From JADGGM01 sp025449955 (GTDB taxonomy: Bacteria > Gemmatimonadota > Gemmatimonadetes > Gemmatimonadales > Gemmatimonadaceae), in NCBI GenBank assembly GCA_036554285.1, contig DATBNO010000109.1, positions 8,001 through 72,000 of the forward strand: a stretch of 64,000 nt of DNA, in the 5' to 3' direction. The notes under the pieces were generated by a model. The model had not been told where the DNA came from and searched no databases. It saw nothing but the letters and a program-made list of their open reading frames with translations. Below, piece by piece: positions 1 through 10,675 of this stretch. Made by a program: the position numbers and the translations under genes. Every line of letters begins with the position of its first letter. Position 1 is the stretch's first letter.

Positions 1-700
1 CGGCCACCGCTTGCCATTCGTATTCGTGCTTGGGCTCGGGCGATTCCATAATCGCGCGATGTCCGGCCGCGCTGATGGTTGCCGCCCGCTCGAGCAGCGC
101 GATCTCGGCCGGCGACTTGCGCGCGCGCAGCTCGTCGACCACCGGCTCGGCGTCGTCGAGCTTGACCGATGCATGGGCGGCATGAAAGGCGTTCAGGAAC
201 ATCCGCCCGCGCGTGAGCGAATCCTCGCGGGTGAAGTCGTCATCCTCGACGTCCGGGATCGCGTACACCGTTAGGCCGGACGATGCGAGCGAATCCATCA
301 GGGGCGCCAGCGCCGAGAACGGACGCGCCGTTAGGCCGTTGTCGCGCGCGATCTGCGACGAGTCGGGCCGGAATCCGTAGTAGAACGCGAGATGCGGATC
401 CACCGGCGTGGTGAAGAGCGTCGTGGTCTGGCGGCCGCCGCGCATCACCATCACGAACGCCGCGTCGGGCTGTTGGTAGTCCGTGAGATAACGGAATGAT
501 GCCAGTTGGTAGAACGGGCCGAAGTCGGTGACCGGCGTGCGCGCCCCGAACGCGATGACGATGCCGCTGTCGAGCCGCGCCGCCAGCGAGTCGCGGCGCG
601 CGGCGTACTCGGCCTGCGTGATCTGCGCCGCCGCGGAGGTGCCGGCGCACAGCGCGATAAGACCTGCGAGCACACATCGTCTGGCAACGGATGGAGACAT
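1..700 (-). CDS. Secreted Xaa-Pro aminopeptidase (aminopeptidase P-like), N-terminal part, truncated by window edge
   Basis: Reading the minus strand from the ATG at 700 gives 233 residues that run off the left edge without a stop. Residues 1-25 are a signal peptide (an Arg pair, the hydrophobic stretch VLAGLIALCAG, then an Ala-rich cleavage site), so the enzyme is probably periplasmic. Residues 27-190 look like a creatinase-N domain. Residues 192-205 (RARKSPAEIALLER) are the typical linker into the M24 catalytic fold of Xaa-Pro peptidases, which release N-terminal residues preceding proline. The five metal ligands would lie outside the window. The gene is downstream of, and in the same direction as, the GNAT gene, across a 164-base gap that contains a TATAGT-like -10 on the minus strand (768-773). 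Two copies of the GCCTAACG motif encode Gly-Leu-Thr here. A shorter frame at 240-737 is a shadow. Confidence 0.85.
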   Translation of the reverse strand, partial: MSPSVARRCVLAGLIALCAGTSAAAQITQAEYAARRDSLAARLDSGIVIAFGARTPVTDFGPFYQLASFRYLTDYQQPDAAFVMVMRGGRQTTTLFTTPVDPHLAFYYGFRPDSSQIARDNGLTARPFSALAPLMDSLASSGLTVYAIPDVEDDDFTREDSLTRGRMFLNAFHAAHASVKLDDAEPVVDELRARKSPAEIALLERAATISAAGHRAIMESPEPKHEYEWQAVA

Positions 701-864
701 GATGTTCACCGGAGCATTGTGAAAGTGAGGAGCGCAAACTGGTCGTGGCGCCGGCGCGAGTGTCCAGACTATAGCGATACCCGATAGCGTGCGGAAGCCG
801 GGACGATGCTGCTTGAAGTCCGCGGGGTCGCGGGTTCCCGTGACCCCGGCGGAGCGCCGAGCGA

Positions 865-1371
865 TCAGCCGTAGCGATAGACCAACGCCGGCCCGTTGTA
901 GAAGTCGATCTCCGTGTCGAACACGGCGCCTAACGATTGGGCCACGCGAATCGACCCGGCATTCGCCGGCCGAATCACGCTGATGATGTTGGTGCGACCG
1001 AGCACGGTATGCGCATAGGTGAGCGCCGCCGCCGCGCCTTCGCGCGCAAAGCCGCGTCTCCAGAATGGTTGGCCGAGTGTGTAGGCGATCTCGAAGCCCG
1101 GGAAGCCCTCGGGTTGCTGACATCCGATGCGTCCCATGAGTGCGCCCGTCGCTTTCTCCTCCACGGCCCACAGTCCGAAGCCGAGCAGCGTCCAGTGTCC
1201 GAGGATCATGGCCATTTGTCGCCATGCGTCCGTTCGCGACAGCGGTTTTCCATCGCCGAGGTATTTGGTGACTTCCGGGTCGCCAATGATGGCGGCGTAT
1301 TCATCGATGTCGCGTTGCACGAAGGCGCGCAGCACGAGACGATCGGTGATGAGTGTGGGAATCGCAGTCAT
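865..1371 (-). CDS. GNAT-family N-acetyltransferase (RimJ/RimL type)
   Basis: A 168-residue protein that should transfer an acetyl group from acetyl-CoA to an amine; the substrate is not predictable. It opens with TDRLVLRAF, the usual start of the RimJ/RimL branch. It continues with IGDPEVTKYLG and the acetyl-CoA-binding region around GQPFWRRGFAREGAAAAL, where RRGFA is the pyrophosphate loop. It ends with the family-typical SIRVAQSLGAVFD. I chose the ATG at 1371 because a longer frame (to 1524) would run into the divergent transporter gene and adds only low-complexity residues. It is divergent from the POT transporter with 90 bases between them. Cytoplasmic. Confidence 0.85.
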   Translation of the reverse strand: MTAIPTLITDRLVLRAFVQRDIDEYAAIIGDPEVTKYLGDGKPLSRTDAWRQMAMILGHWTLLGFGLWAVEEKATGALMGRIGCQQPEGFPGFEIAYTLGQPFWRRGFAREGAAAALTYAHTVLGRTNIISVIRPANAGSIRVAQSLGAVFDTEIDFYNGPALVYRYG

Positions 1372-1461
1372 GTGCTTGCTCTTCGTCGTTCGCGATACGA
1401 GAATGGTGTCTGACGTCCGATTGTCCGCCCGCCCGCAACTGCCGCTTTCGGAGCCCTCATC

Positions 1462-2870
<1,409 letters not shown>

Positions 2871-2874
<4 letters not shown>

Positions 2875-3668
2875 CGGGAATTGCGCGTCGGATGGTCTTC
2901 ATCGGTGCTGTCGCGCGACGCCGTCACCGCATCGTCGACGTCGAGGTACGGCACATCGCGCGTCGGCAGCTTCCAGATCGCCGTTCCGTTAGGCAGCATC
3001 CAGTGCAGGCGCACCAGATGCCCGTCCGCCTTGGATACCCACGCCACGGTCGTCGGCGACTCCTGGACCACCAGGCACGCCACGGTCCCGGTCGCCGTGC
3101 GCAGCGCCGTCGTCCCCGTCACATGGTAGGCCGCCATGCGGACCGCGACCTCCGGCGTGTTCGACACCGGAAGCCGCAGCGTGCTGTCCGGCGTCAGCGG
3201 GAACGCGGCGAGGAACGACTCCGTCATCAAGCCGTGGAAGAACGGCGCGCCTAACGGAATGTCGACGGCCGTCCGGCCGGAGTCGGCCGACCACGCGGTG
3301 CCGGTGAGCCGCCCGTCGTGGAAGCGCAGGTCCTGGCCGCTCGTCGCATTGATCTGGACGATCCGCATCGGCTCGAGCGTCGCCGCGACCACGTCGAGCG
3401 TGTCCACTTCGCTCCCGCCGGCGGCGGACGTGTAGTCCTGTGTCTCGCGAAACACCGCCACGCCGCTGTCGCGCGCCTCCTCCACGCGGCGTACGAGCGT
3501 CCCGGCAATCCGTTGGGCGCTGTCCTTCGGAATCAGCACCAGGCTGATCGAGTCGGTGTACGGATGAATGCGTCCCGGGTGCAACAACGGGCTCCCGGGA
3601 ACCACCGTCTGGGCCACTGCCGACGATGCCGCGACCACCACCGCGGCACAGCACCACACGATCCGCAT
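2871..3668 (-). CDS. Secreted protein of unknown function (DUF3108-like)
   Basis: Read from the ATG at 3668 this is a 265-residue protein with a clear signal peptide (residues 1-19, ending ASSAVAQ), so it is exported. I chose that start because upstream codons (to 3734) only add a charged leader before the hydrophobic core. The mature part is beta-rich and polar with no catalytic motif I recognise. The pattern DYTSAAGGSEVDTLDVVAATLEP..RIVQINATSG resembles periplasmic DUF3108-type proteins that measure or carry envelope lipids, but the match is weak. The last ~25 residues are acidic and Ser/Thr-rich. Its stop TAG (2871-2873) overlaps the TAA stop of the convergent POT gene at CTAA. Confidence 0.7.
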
Positions 3669-3767
3669 GCGGAAACTCCGAACGTGAGGGGACGGGTGCG
3701 CGACTCTGCCATCAATCACCGCAGTCGTTTGCATGTTCCGCCCAACGCGATCAGGCCGACCGGCGCG

Positions 3768-4034
3768 CTACGCGAAGCGCCGCCGAGCGCGCTCCTTGGC
3801 CTTGCGGGCCTCCTCGTCGCGATTCCGTGGCGGCGTCCGGATCTCGAGCGAGTCGATGAGCCGCCGCGCCGACGCCGTCACTTCGTCCACGGCGCGGGTG
3901 AACGCCTCTTCGTTAGCCCGCGACGGGTGCGTGCTGCCGCTCAACTTCCGCACGAACTGCAACGCCGACGCGCGCACTTCGTCATCGCTTGCCGGCGGCG
4001 CGAAATTCGCCAGCGTCTTGATGTTTCGGCACAT
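3768..4034 (-). CDS. DUF2277 family protein
   Basis: An 88-residue cytoplasmic protein starting MCRNIKTLANFAPPASDDE, which is the near-invariant N-terminus of DUF2277. The N-terminal Cys-Arg and the NF.PP..D segment are the conserved part. Next comes a helical region (EVRASALQFVRKLSG) and a basic C-terminal tail (RKAKERARRRF). Family function is unknown; length is typical. It is divergent from msrB across about 230 bases. No partner is evident from the neighbourhood. Confidence 0.88.
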   Translation of the reverse strand: MCRNIKTLANFAPPASDDEVRASALQFVRKLSGSTHPSRANEEAFTRAVDEVTASARRLIDSLEIRTPPRNRDEEARKAKERARRRFA

Positions 4035-4266
4035 GAGCCTGTCTCCGGAAGACGTCCGCCGCCGGGTCTGGCCGCCGGCGGTCCACCCTCAACGATACAC
4101 CCGCAATTCCGTAAATTTGGAGGGGTGAACTCGTCCTTGTCGAGGCCGGCTCAGGAGGGAACATCGGCCGGTCGAAACGACTATGATATGTGTTGGGGTG
4201 GGACACGCACGCGAGCCGGATGTGTTGAGCCCGGGTGTCGCGGATTCTTCAGCACCACGAGGACAC

Positions 4267-4893
4267 ATGCGCAGACACGTCGTTCGCACCGCTGGCCTTG
4301 CCGGCGCACTGGCGTTGGCTCTCACCGCCGCACCATCGGCCGGGGCGCAGGCGCCTAACGAGGCGGCCGCGTCACAGCCGGCCCAGCCGTCGTCCCCGGT
4401 GTACCAGGGAGATCACGCCATGGATCATTACAAGAAGCCGAGCGACGCCGACCTCCAGAAGACGCTCACGCCGCTCGAGTACCAGGTGACGCAGAAGGCG
4501 TTTACCGAGTCGCCGTTCCACAATGAGTACTGGGACAACCACCAGGCCGGCATCTACGTGGACGTCGTCTCGGGCGAGCCGCTGTTCAGCTCTCTCGACA
4601 AGTTCGATTCGGGCACGGGCTGGCCGAGCTTCACCAAGCCGCTCGAGTCCAAGAACATCAAGACGGACACGGACAATTCGGACTTCATGGTGCGGACCGA
4701 GGTTCGCTCGAAGCACGCGAACTCGCACCTGGGCCACGTGTTCGACGACGGGCCGAAGCCGACCGGGCTGCGCTACTGCATGAATTCGGCGGCGATGCGG
4801 TTCGTGCCCGTCGATTCGCTCAAGGCCGAGGGCTACGGACAGTTCCTGCCGTTGTTCGACAAAGCGGCGGCCGACGCCAAGACCCACAAATAG
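4267..4893 (+). CDS. msrB: Exported peptide-methionine (R)-S-oxide reductase
   Basis: A 208-residue protein that reduces methionine-R-sulfoxide in damaged proteins. The N-terminus (RRHVVRTAGLAGALALALTAAPSAGAQ) is a signal peptide, so repair takes place outside the cytoplasm. The MsrB fold covers residues ~55-200, with YWDNHQAGIYVDVVSG, FDSGTGWPSF, HLGHVFDDGP and the catalytic RYCMNSAAMRF, whose Cys is the nucleophile. The usual Cys in SGCGWPSF is Thr here and the four zinc cysteines (two CxxC pairs) are absent, so this is a zinc-free form whose resolving thiol is not obvious. I chose the ATG at 4267 because it begins the signal peptide; an upstream ATG at 4183 adds an untypical leader. A TATGAT box lies at 4182-4187. 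The stop TAG is followed directly by CGTTAGGC. Confidence 0.92.
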   Translation: MRRHVVRTAGLAGALALALTAAPSAGAQAPNEAAASQPAQPSSPVYQGDHAMDHYKKPSDADLQKTLTPLEYQVTQKAFTESPFHNEYWDNHQAGIYVDVVSGEPLFSSLDKFDSGTGWPSFTKPLESKNIKTDTDNSDFMVRTEVRSKHANSHLGHVFDDGPKPTGLRYCMNSAAMRFVPVDSLKAEGYGQFLPLFDKAAADAKTHK

Positions 4894-4905
4894 CGTTAGG
4901 CACGG

Positions 4906-7557
4906 TCAGTCGCTGCGCAGCGCGGCCACGGGATCGAGCCGCGTTGCGCGCCGCGCCGGGATCCATGCCGACAGCGCGGCAATGGCGGCCAGCGCGACCG
5001 CCACCCACACGAACGTCACCGGATCATTGGGCTTCACGCCGAAGAGCAGCGTGCCCATGAGGTGTGTGAGGCTCAGCGCGCCGGCGACGCCGGCCACCAG
5101 TCCGATCGCCGCCAGCTCGAGCCCGCTCCGGATCGCCATCGACAGCACCGAGGCCCGTTGCGCGCCTAACGCCATCCGGATGCCGAATTCGCGCCGGCGC
5201 TGCTGCACCGTGTAGGCGCCGAGACCGTAGATCCCGATCATGGCCAGCACGAGTCCGATGACGCCGAACGTCGCGAACAGCACGGTGTCGAGGCGCGTGT
5301 CACCCACCGCCGCCGCCGCCAAGTCGGACATCGGGGTGATGTCCGCGACGGCCTGCGCCGGATCGATGTCGCGCAGCGCGGCGCGCAACGGCGCCGCCAC
5401 CGCGAGCGGGTCGCCCGCCGTGCGGAGCACGAACGTCATGCCGCTGTAGGGAAACTGCTCGAGCGGCAAGTACATCTCCATGTACGGCTCGGTGCGCGGC
5501 CCGTCGTGATGGACGTCGCCGGCCACACCGACGATGCGCGCGGTGTGCCATCCGGTCCACTCGTACTTGAGCTCGTGGCCCACGGCCGATCCGTTAGGCC
5601 AGAACGTGCGCGCGAGCGTATGGCTCACCACCACGACCTCGGCGCTGCCACGGCGGTCGGTGGACTCGATACCGCGCCCCGACTCGATCGGGATGGTCAT
5701 GGCCGCGAAGTAACCCGGCGTGATGGCGCGAAAGTCGCCCACCGGCTCCTCGCCCAACGGCGGAACGGGCAGCCCGACCACCGTAAAGGTGCTCGCGGAC
5801 CGCAGACCGGTGAGCGGCAGCCAACTGATGGCTCCCACGGCACGCACGCCCGGCAGGGACGCGAGCCGTTGCTCCGCCTGCTCGAAGAAGGTGACGGCCG
5901 TGGTGTCGTTGTTGTACGCGCGGCCGTGCAGGATGACTTGCGCCGCGAGCACGTCCCGCGTGTCGAAGCCTAACGGAACGCGGCGCAGGTCGGACAACGT
6001 CCGCACCATGAGCCCGGCGCCCGCGAGCAGCACCACCGCCAGCGCGATCTCGACGACCACCAGCGCCGCCCGCAGCCTGCCGGCGCGCCGTGTCCCGCTC
6101 CCGCCGCGCCCACCCTCGCTCAGCGCGTCCTTGGGATCGTTGCGCGCGCTCTGCAGCGCCGGGGCCAGGCCGAACGCGATGCCGGTGGCCATCGCCACGC
6201 ACACCGCGAACACCAGCACGCGTCCATCGATGCCGATCCCGCTCACGGCGGCGACGCCCAATTGCGCCGGCGCCATGGTGCCCAACACACGCGTCCCGAT
6301 CCACGCGCCGGCAATGCCTAACGCAGTGCCGGCGAGCGCCAGCATCAGGCTCTCGGTGAGCATCTGGTGCACGATCCTTCGCGGCGCCGCGCCGAGCGCC
6401 ACGCGTACGGCCATCTCGCGCCGCCGGTCGCCCGCGCGCGCCAGCATCAGGTTCGCGACGTTGGCGCACGCGATCGCCAGGAGAAAACCCACCGCCCCGA
6501 GCAGCACCAGGAGGGGCGTCCGCGATCCCCCCACTAGGTCCACACGGAGGGGGCTCGCGAGCGCGGTCCAGTTGGCATTGAGCTCCGGCATTTCGACCGC
6601 TCGACGCCGCGCGATCGCCCGCATCTCGCGGTCTGCCTGTTGCCACGTCACGCCCGGCTTGAGCCGCGCCAGCACCCGCAAGTAGCGGCCACCCGACGTG
6701 CGATCGGTGTTGTCGAAGCGCATCGGCATCCAGACGGACGCCGGTTCGAAGAACGCGAAACCCTTGGGCAGCACGCCCACGATGGTCACGGCGTTCCCGT
6801 TGATTTGGACCGTGCTGCCGACGACGTCGCGCCGACCGCCGAAGCGCCGTTGCCACAATCCGTAGTCGATCACCGCGACCCGCGCGGCGGACGGCTGGTC
6901 CTCGGCCTCGGAGTACAACCGGCCGACGACCGGCTTGACGCCTAACATTGGTAGGAGCGCCGCGTTCGCGTAGCGCGACTGCTCGGACGCCGGATCGCCG
7001 CCCGCCGTCACGACGGTCACCCGCGTGCCGACGAAGGCGGCCATGGCGGAGAACGACCGCGCTTCGTCGCGCCAGGCGAGGAAGTTGGCCGGTCCCGCCA
7101 CGTTGTGCGCGTCCCCGAACGACACGTGGTGCTCCCAGAGCATCACCAGTCCGCCCGGGTCGGCGTACGGCAGCGGCTTGAGCAGCACCGCATCCACGAC
7201 CGAGAAGATGGCCGTCGTGGCGCCGATGCCTAACGCGAGGGTCGCGATCGCCGCCGCCGCGTAGACGCGCGCGTGGAGCAGCGACCGCGCGCCGAAGCGC
7301 ACGTCCTGCGCGATGTGGTCGGCGAACGCGCTCCGGTACTCGTCGCGCGCCGCGTCGCGCCAGCGCTCGCGGCCGCCGAACGCGACCAGCGCCCGGCGCC
7401 GCGCATCGGCGGGATCGGCGCCGGCGCGGACGAGCGCCTCGGTCTGCATGTCGACGTGGAAGCGCATCTCGTCCGTTAGGCGCGCCTCGCGCTGGCGGCG
7501 GCCCACGAGGCCGCCCACCCGGGCCATCGCCCCCGCGAGTGTGTCGAGCAACCGCAT
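4906..7557 (-). CDS. ADOP-type ABC transporter permease (MacB/FtsX-like), with N-terminal prefix domain
   Basis: An 883-residue inner-membrane protein of the acidobacterial duplicated orphan permease type. It has a soluble prefix (residues 1-80, with REARLTDEMRFHVDMQTEALVRAG), a first transmembrane helix (~99-120), a MacB-type periplasmic domain, a three-helix FtsX domain, then a second periplasmic plus FtsX unit ending in DPVAALRSD. The repeated signature RRREMAVRVALGA / RRREFGIRMALGA marks the two FtsX halves. Such proteins lack their own ATPase; the substrate is unknown, and peptide or antibiotic export and envelope sensing are only guesses by analogy with MacB. The gene starts 16 bases after the PadR stop, so the two are probably one transcript. 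Seven GCCTAACG-family octamers sit inside it, several in the conserved VPLG segment. Confidence 0.93.
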   Translation of the reverse strand: MRLLDTLAGAMARVGGLVGRRQREARLTDEMRFHVDMQTEALVRAGADPADARRRALVAFGGRERWRDAARDEYRSAFADHIAQDVRFGARSLLHARVYAAAAIATLALGIGATTAIFSVVDAVLLKPLPYADPGGLVMLWEHHVSFGDAHNVAGPANFLAWRDEARSFSAMAAFVGTRVTVVTAGGDPASEQSRYANAALLPMLGVKPVVGRLYSEAEDQPSAARVAVIDYGLWQRRFGGRRDVVGSTVQINGNAVTIVGVLPKGFAFFEPASVWMPMRFDNTDRTSGGRYLRVLARLKPGVTWQQADREMRAIARRRAVEMPELNANWTALASPLRVDLVGGSRTPLLVLLGAVGFLLAIACANVANLMLARAGDRRREMAVRVALGAAPRRIVHQMLTESLMLALAGTALGIAGAWIGTRVLGTMAPAQLGVAAVSGIGIDGRVLVFAVCVAMATGIAFGLAPALQSARNDPKDALSEGGRGGSGTRRAGRLRAALVVVEIALAVVLLAGAGLMVRTLSDLRRVPLGFDTRDVLAAQVILHGRAYNNDTTAVTFFEQAEQRLASLPGVRAVGAISWLPLTGLRSASTFTVVGLPVPPLGEEPVGDFRAITPGYFAAMTIPIESGRGIESTDRRGSAEVVVVSHTLARTFWPNGSAVGHELKYEWTGWHTARIVGVAGDVHHDGPRTEPYMEMYLPLEQFPYSGMTFVLRTAGDPLAVAAPLRAALRDIDPAQAVADITPMSDLAAAAVGDTRLDTVLFATFGVIGLVLAMIGIYGLGAYTVQQRRREFGIRMALGAQRASVLSMAIRSGLELAAIGLVAGVAGALSLTHLMGTLLFGVKPNDPVTFVWVAVALAAIAALSAWIPARRATRLDPVAALRSD

Positions 7558-7573
7558 GCGATCTCCCCGGGCC

Positions 7574-7915
7574 TCAGGTAGACGAGAGTTGTAGGATCAT
7601 CTCGATGGCGCGCGACATCCGCACCCAGTTCGCGCGCTCGTCGGCCAAGCGCGTGCGGCCGCGGGGCGTGAGCGCGTAGTACCGCGCCCGCCGGTTGTTC
7701 TCGGTGGTCTGCCACGAGGACTTGATGAAGCGCTGCCGCTCCAGCCGGTACAACGCCGGGTAGAGCGAGCCCTGCCCCACCTGGAGCACGTCGGCCGATC
7801 CCCGCTGCAGCAGCTCGGTAACGCCCCACCCGTGCATGGGGCCGAGCTGCAGCGTCTTGAGGACCAGCATGTCGAGGGTACCCTGCAGCAGGTCGTTGCG
7901 TGCGTCGTCGGACAC
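7574..7915 (-). CDS. PadR family transcriptional repressor
   Basis: A 113-residue winged-helix regulator. It has the classic PadR layout: LLQGTLDMLVLKTLQLGPMHGWGVTELL (helices 1-2), GQGSLYPALYRLERQRFI (recognition helix and wing), and TENNRRARYYALTPRGRTRL (wing and start of the C-terminal dimerisation helix). In ADOP loci the PadR gene normally lies next to the permease and is assumed to repress it in response to an unknown ligand. Here it is 16 bases upstream of the ADOP gene on the same strand. The second ADOP gene also lies upstream in the same direction (77 bases), so all three may be co-transcribed. Confidence 0.93.
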   Translation of the reverse strand: MSDDARNDLLQGTLDMLVLKTLQLGPMHGWGVTELLQRGSADVLQVGQGSLYPALYRLERQRFIKSSWQTTENNRRARYYALTPRGRTRLADERANWVRMSRAIEMILQLSST

Positions 7916-7991
7916 GTGCGCTCCTATCGGCGGTCGAAAGGACGATGCACTGTCTTCTTTCGATCGTCAAGGGGAGGCGCCGCCGCGCCGG

Positions 7992-10508
7992 TCAGTCGGC
8001 GCGGATGGCGATGACGGGATCGATCCGTGCCGCCCGGCGCGCCGGACCGTACACGGCCACTATCGCCACCGCCGCGAGCACGACCGCCGCGACCCCGAGC
8101 GCCGCCGGATCCGTGGTCGTCGTCTCGAACAACATCGCCCGCATCACGCGCGCAAAGGCGGCCGCGAGCAGCGCGCCGCCGACGGCGCCCGCGGCGACGA
8201 GCCCGATCGCTTCGCGCACCACCAGCCACACCGCGCGAGCCTCGGTTGCTCCTAACGCCATGCGGACGCCGATCTCGCGTGTGCGTTGGGCGACACCGTA
8301 CGCCGCGATGCCATAGAGACCGATCGCGGCGAGCAGCAACGCCAGTCCGGCGAATCCCGTCACGACGGTCGTCAGAAATCGCCGCTGCGGGCCGATCTGC
8401 GCCGCGCCGCCGCCCGTCACCGACGGTCTGGACATGAACCGGATCGCCGGCTCGACCTCGCGCACGGTCTTCTCGACCACGCGCTGCGCGCGCTCGGCGT
8501 CGGTGGCGCGCACGTCGAACGTCATCCACGGCCAGACTTCCAGCGTGTACGGCAGATAGACTTCGCCCCCCGTGTCCTGCGCCGGGCCGTACTCGTGCAC
8601 GTCGCCAACGATGCCGATGACCGGCAGCGTGATCGGTTGCCCGAAGTCGGCACGCGCCTGCGACTGCCGCTGGATCGTGATACGGCGGCCGATCGGGCTT
8701 CCTCCTAACTGGCGGGCGAGGGTCTGGCTCACCACCAGGCCGCCATCCATCGGTGCGCGCATGTCGGCGTCGGTGAACCAACGGCCCGCGACCAACCGAA
8801 TGCGCATGGCGCGACGGTAGTCGGCCGACACGGGGTGATAGAGCGCTTGCAGCAGCGGCTGACCGCTCGTCGGCGCGCCATCGAACGACACCGGCGTCGG
8901 CAGCAGCGCGCCGCCGGCAGCCGCCGCGGCCTCGACGCCGGGCACGGCGCGTTCGGCGTCGAGAATCCGGGCGTAGAGCGCCGCCGCGGCGGCCGGCGTG
9001 TCGTAGGCGTGCGTCGTGGGCGCGATGGCAAACGAGATGACGCCGTTCGGGTCATAGCCTAACGGAACGTCGACGAGCCGTCGAAAACTCTGCAGCAGGA
9101 GGCCCGCGCCTAACAGCAGCGACAGCGCGAGCGCGAATTGCAGCACCACGAGCAGATCCCGGGCCCGGCGCTCGCGCCGGCCCCCCACCGCGCCGGTGGT
9201 CCCGCTCCGGATGAGGTGCATCGCCTGCACGGCCCTCACGTGCAGCGCCGGCGCCGAACCAACGATGAGCGCCGTCACCATCGACGCGGCGCCGGTGAAC
9301 GCGACCGCCCGACCGTCGACGCCGAGCCGCGCCGCGAAAGGGAGGAGATAGCCGAGCCTGTGCCGCGTGAAGGCGACGAGCGCGACGGCGAGCGCCAACC
9401 CGAGACCGCCGGCGGCAATCGCGACCAGCAGCGTCTCGCAGACCGGCTGCCGCACCAACCGCCATCGCGATGCGCCTAACGCACTGCGCACCGCGGTGTC
9501 CCGCGCGCGCCCGCCGGCCCGGATGAGGAACAGCGTCGCGACGTTCGCGCAGGCCAGGAGCATCACCAGCCCCACCGCGCCGGCCACGAGCGCCAGCGAT
9601 CGCTGCACGCCGCCGAACAGCTCGTCGGCCATCGACTGCAGATCCACCGACGTCCAGTGGGCCTGATCGACGGGATAGACGGCCCCGAGGCGGCGCTCGA
9701 TGGTCTGCATCACGATGACGGCACGCGCCGAATCGATACCGGAATGCAGTCGCACGATGGTTCTGCTGTCGACGTGCAAGCCGCGCCGCTGCAGCACCTC
9801 CGGATGTGTCGCGGCAAACGCCGCGATCGGTTCCCACAAGGCCGGCGGGAACCAGCTGTCGCCGCCGAAGTTCGGGTAGGCGAAGTGCGGCGGCATGACG
9901 CCGATGATCGTCGTCGGGATGCTGTCCACATCGATCACGCGCCCGACCACCGAACGCTGCGCACCGAAGCGGTCGACGAAGAGACCGTACGATAGCATTG
10001 CCACGCGCGCGCCTCGTGCTTCTTCCTCCGGCGAGAACGTGCGGCCTAACAGCGGCGCGGACCCCATGAGGCGGAAGAATCCGGGCGACACGTACGCGGC
10101 GATCTTTCTGTCCTCGTCTTCGTCGCCGGCCAGGGAGACGCCGTCGCCGCGCACGAACGCGAAACCGTCGATCGCGCCGGCGGTCGCGCCCTGCATCGTC
10201 TGCGCCTGCCAGTCCTGAAACGTCGGATACGATGGCGTGCGCGCCTTTCCGTCATCCGAATGTTCGTAAATCGTGCGCAACTGGTCGGCGTCCCGATACG
10301 GCATCCCCCGCAACACCACCGTGTCGAGCACGCTGAACGCCGCCGTCGCGCTTGCGATTCCGAGCGCGAGGACGGCAACCGCAATCGCCGTGAACGCCGG
10401 CGCGCGACGAAGCGCGCGCGCGGCGTGGCGAATGTCGCGTAGGAGGCCGCCGGACGATCGATTGAGGTTCACGGACGCTCGCATCACGAGGGTCGAGCGA
10501 ATGGACAT
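7992..10508 (-). CDS. ADOP-type ABC transporter permease without prefix domain
   Basis: About 838 residues from the ATG at 10508. It has the same duplicated MacB-plus-FtsX architecture as its neighbours (ARDTAVRSALGAS in the first FtsX unit, TREIGVRMALGA in the second, ending DPVIAIRAD). It lacks the ~80-residue prefix: only ~25 residues precede LLRDIRHAARALRRAPAF and the first transmembrane helix. I preferred this start over the 10577 alternative, which adds a basic leader with no similarity to the family. A perfect 14-base palindrome lies 1-15 bases upstream of the ATG. It runs in the same direction as the PadR and first ADOP gene. Inner membrane; substrate unknown. Confidence 0.92.
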   Translation of the reverse strand: MSIRSTLVMRASVNLNRSSGGLLRDIRHAARALRRAPAFTAIAVAVLALGIASATAAFSVLDTVVLRGMPYRDADQLRTIYEHSDDGKARTPSYPTFQDWQAQTMQGATAGAIDGFAFVRGDGVSLAGDEDEDRKIAAYVSPGFFRLMGSAPLLGRTFSPEEEARGARVAMLSYGLFVDRFGAQRSVVGRVIDVDSIPTTIIGVMPPHFAYPNFGGDSWFPPALWEPIAAFAATHPEVLQRRGLHVDSRTIVRLHSGIDSARAVIVMQTIERRLGAVYPVDQAHWTSVDLQSMADELFGGVQRSLALVAGAVGLVMLLACANVATLFLIRAGGRARDTAVRSALGASRWRLVRQPVCETLLVAIAAGGLGLALAVALVAFTRHRLGYLLPFAARLGVDGRAVAFTGAASMVTALIVGSAPALHVRAVQAMHLIRSGTTGAVGGRRERRARDLLVVLQFALALSLLLGAGLLLQSFRRLVDVPLGYDPNGVISFAIAPTTHAYDTPAAAAALYARILDAERAVPGVEAAAAAGGALLPTPVSFDGAPTSGQPLLQALYHPVSADYRRAMRIRLVAGRWFTDADMRAPMDGGLVVSQTLARQLGGSPIGRRITIQRQSQARADFGQPITLPVIGIVGDVHEYGPAQDTGGEVYLPYTLEVWPWMTFDVRATDAERAQRVVEKTVREVEPAIRFMSRPSVTGGGAAQIGPQRRFLTTVVTGFAGLALLLAAIGLYGIAAYGVAQRTREIGVRMALGATEARAVWLVVREAIGLVAAGAVGGALLAAAFARVMRAMLFETTTTDPAALGVAAVVLAAVAIVAVYGPARRAARIDPVIAIRAD

Positions 10509-10509
10509 T

Positions 10510-10523
10510 GGGAAGCGCTTCCC
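10510..10523. promoter_or_regulatory. Perfect 14-base palindrome at the ADOP start, possible operator
   Basis: GGGAAGCGCTTCCC reads identically on both strands and lies immediately upstream of the ADOP start codon at 10508. Its form (AAGCGCTT core) resembles LacI-family operators more than PadR boxes (ATGT/ACAT). It occupies the place where a Shine-Dalgarno would be, so binding here, or an mRNA hairpin, would block translation. No LacI-type regulator is encoded in the window, so the cognate protein is unknown. Confidence 0.4.
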
Positions 10524-10614
10524 ATCAACTCGATCGGCCGCGATCCGGTCACATCGCCGTCGGCGAGGCAGCGCCATTCACCGGGTGGCTATTTTGATGT
10601 ACGGCCGCGCTCAC

Positions 10615-10643
10615 TTGCCCGCCCACCGGCGCCACGGCACAAT
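10615..10643 (+). promoter_or_regulatory. Possible sigma-70-type promoter for the DUF2911 gene
   Basis: TTGCCC (10615-10620) and CACAAT (10638-10643) are separated by 17 bases, each matching four of six consensus positions, 33 bases upstream of the ATG. A GGAG Shine-Dalgarno follows at about 10665. This is the most convincing housekeeping-like promoter in the divergent gap, but it is weak evidence in a GC-rich genome. Confidence 0.3.
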
Positions 10644-10675
10644 AGATCCATTCCTCACACTCTCCGGAGCCCTCG

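Noticed and set aside
4600..4800. Zinc-containing MsrB
   Set aside because: Neither CxxC pair is present, so only the zinc-free form is supported.
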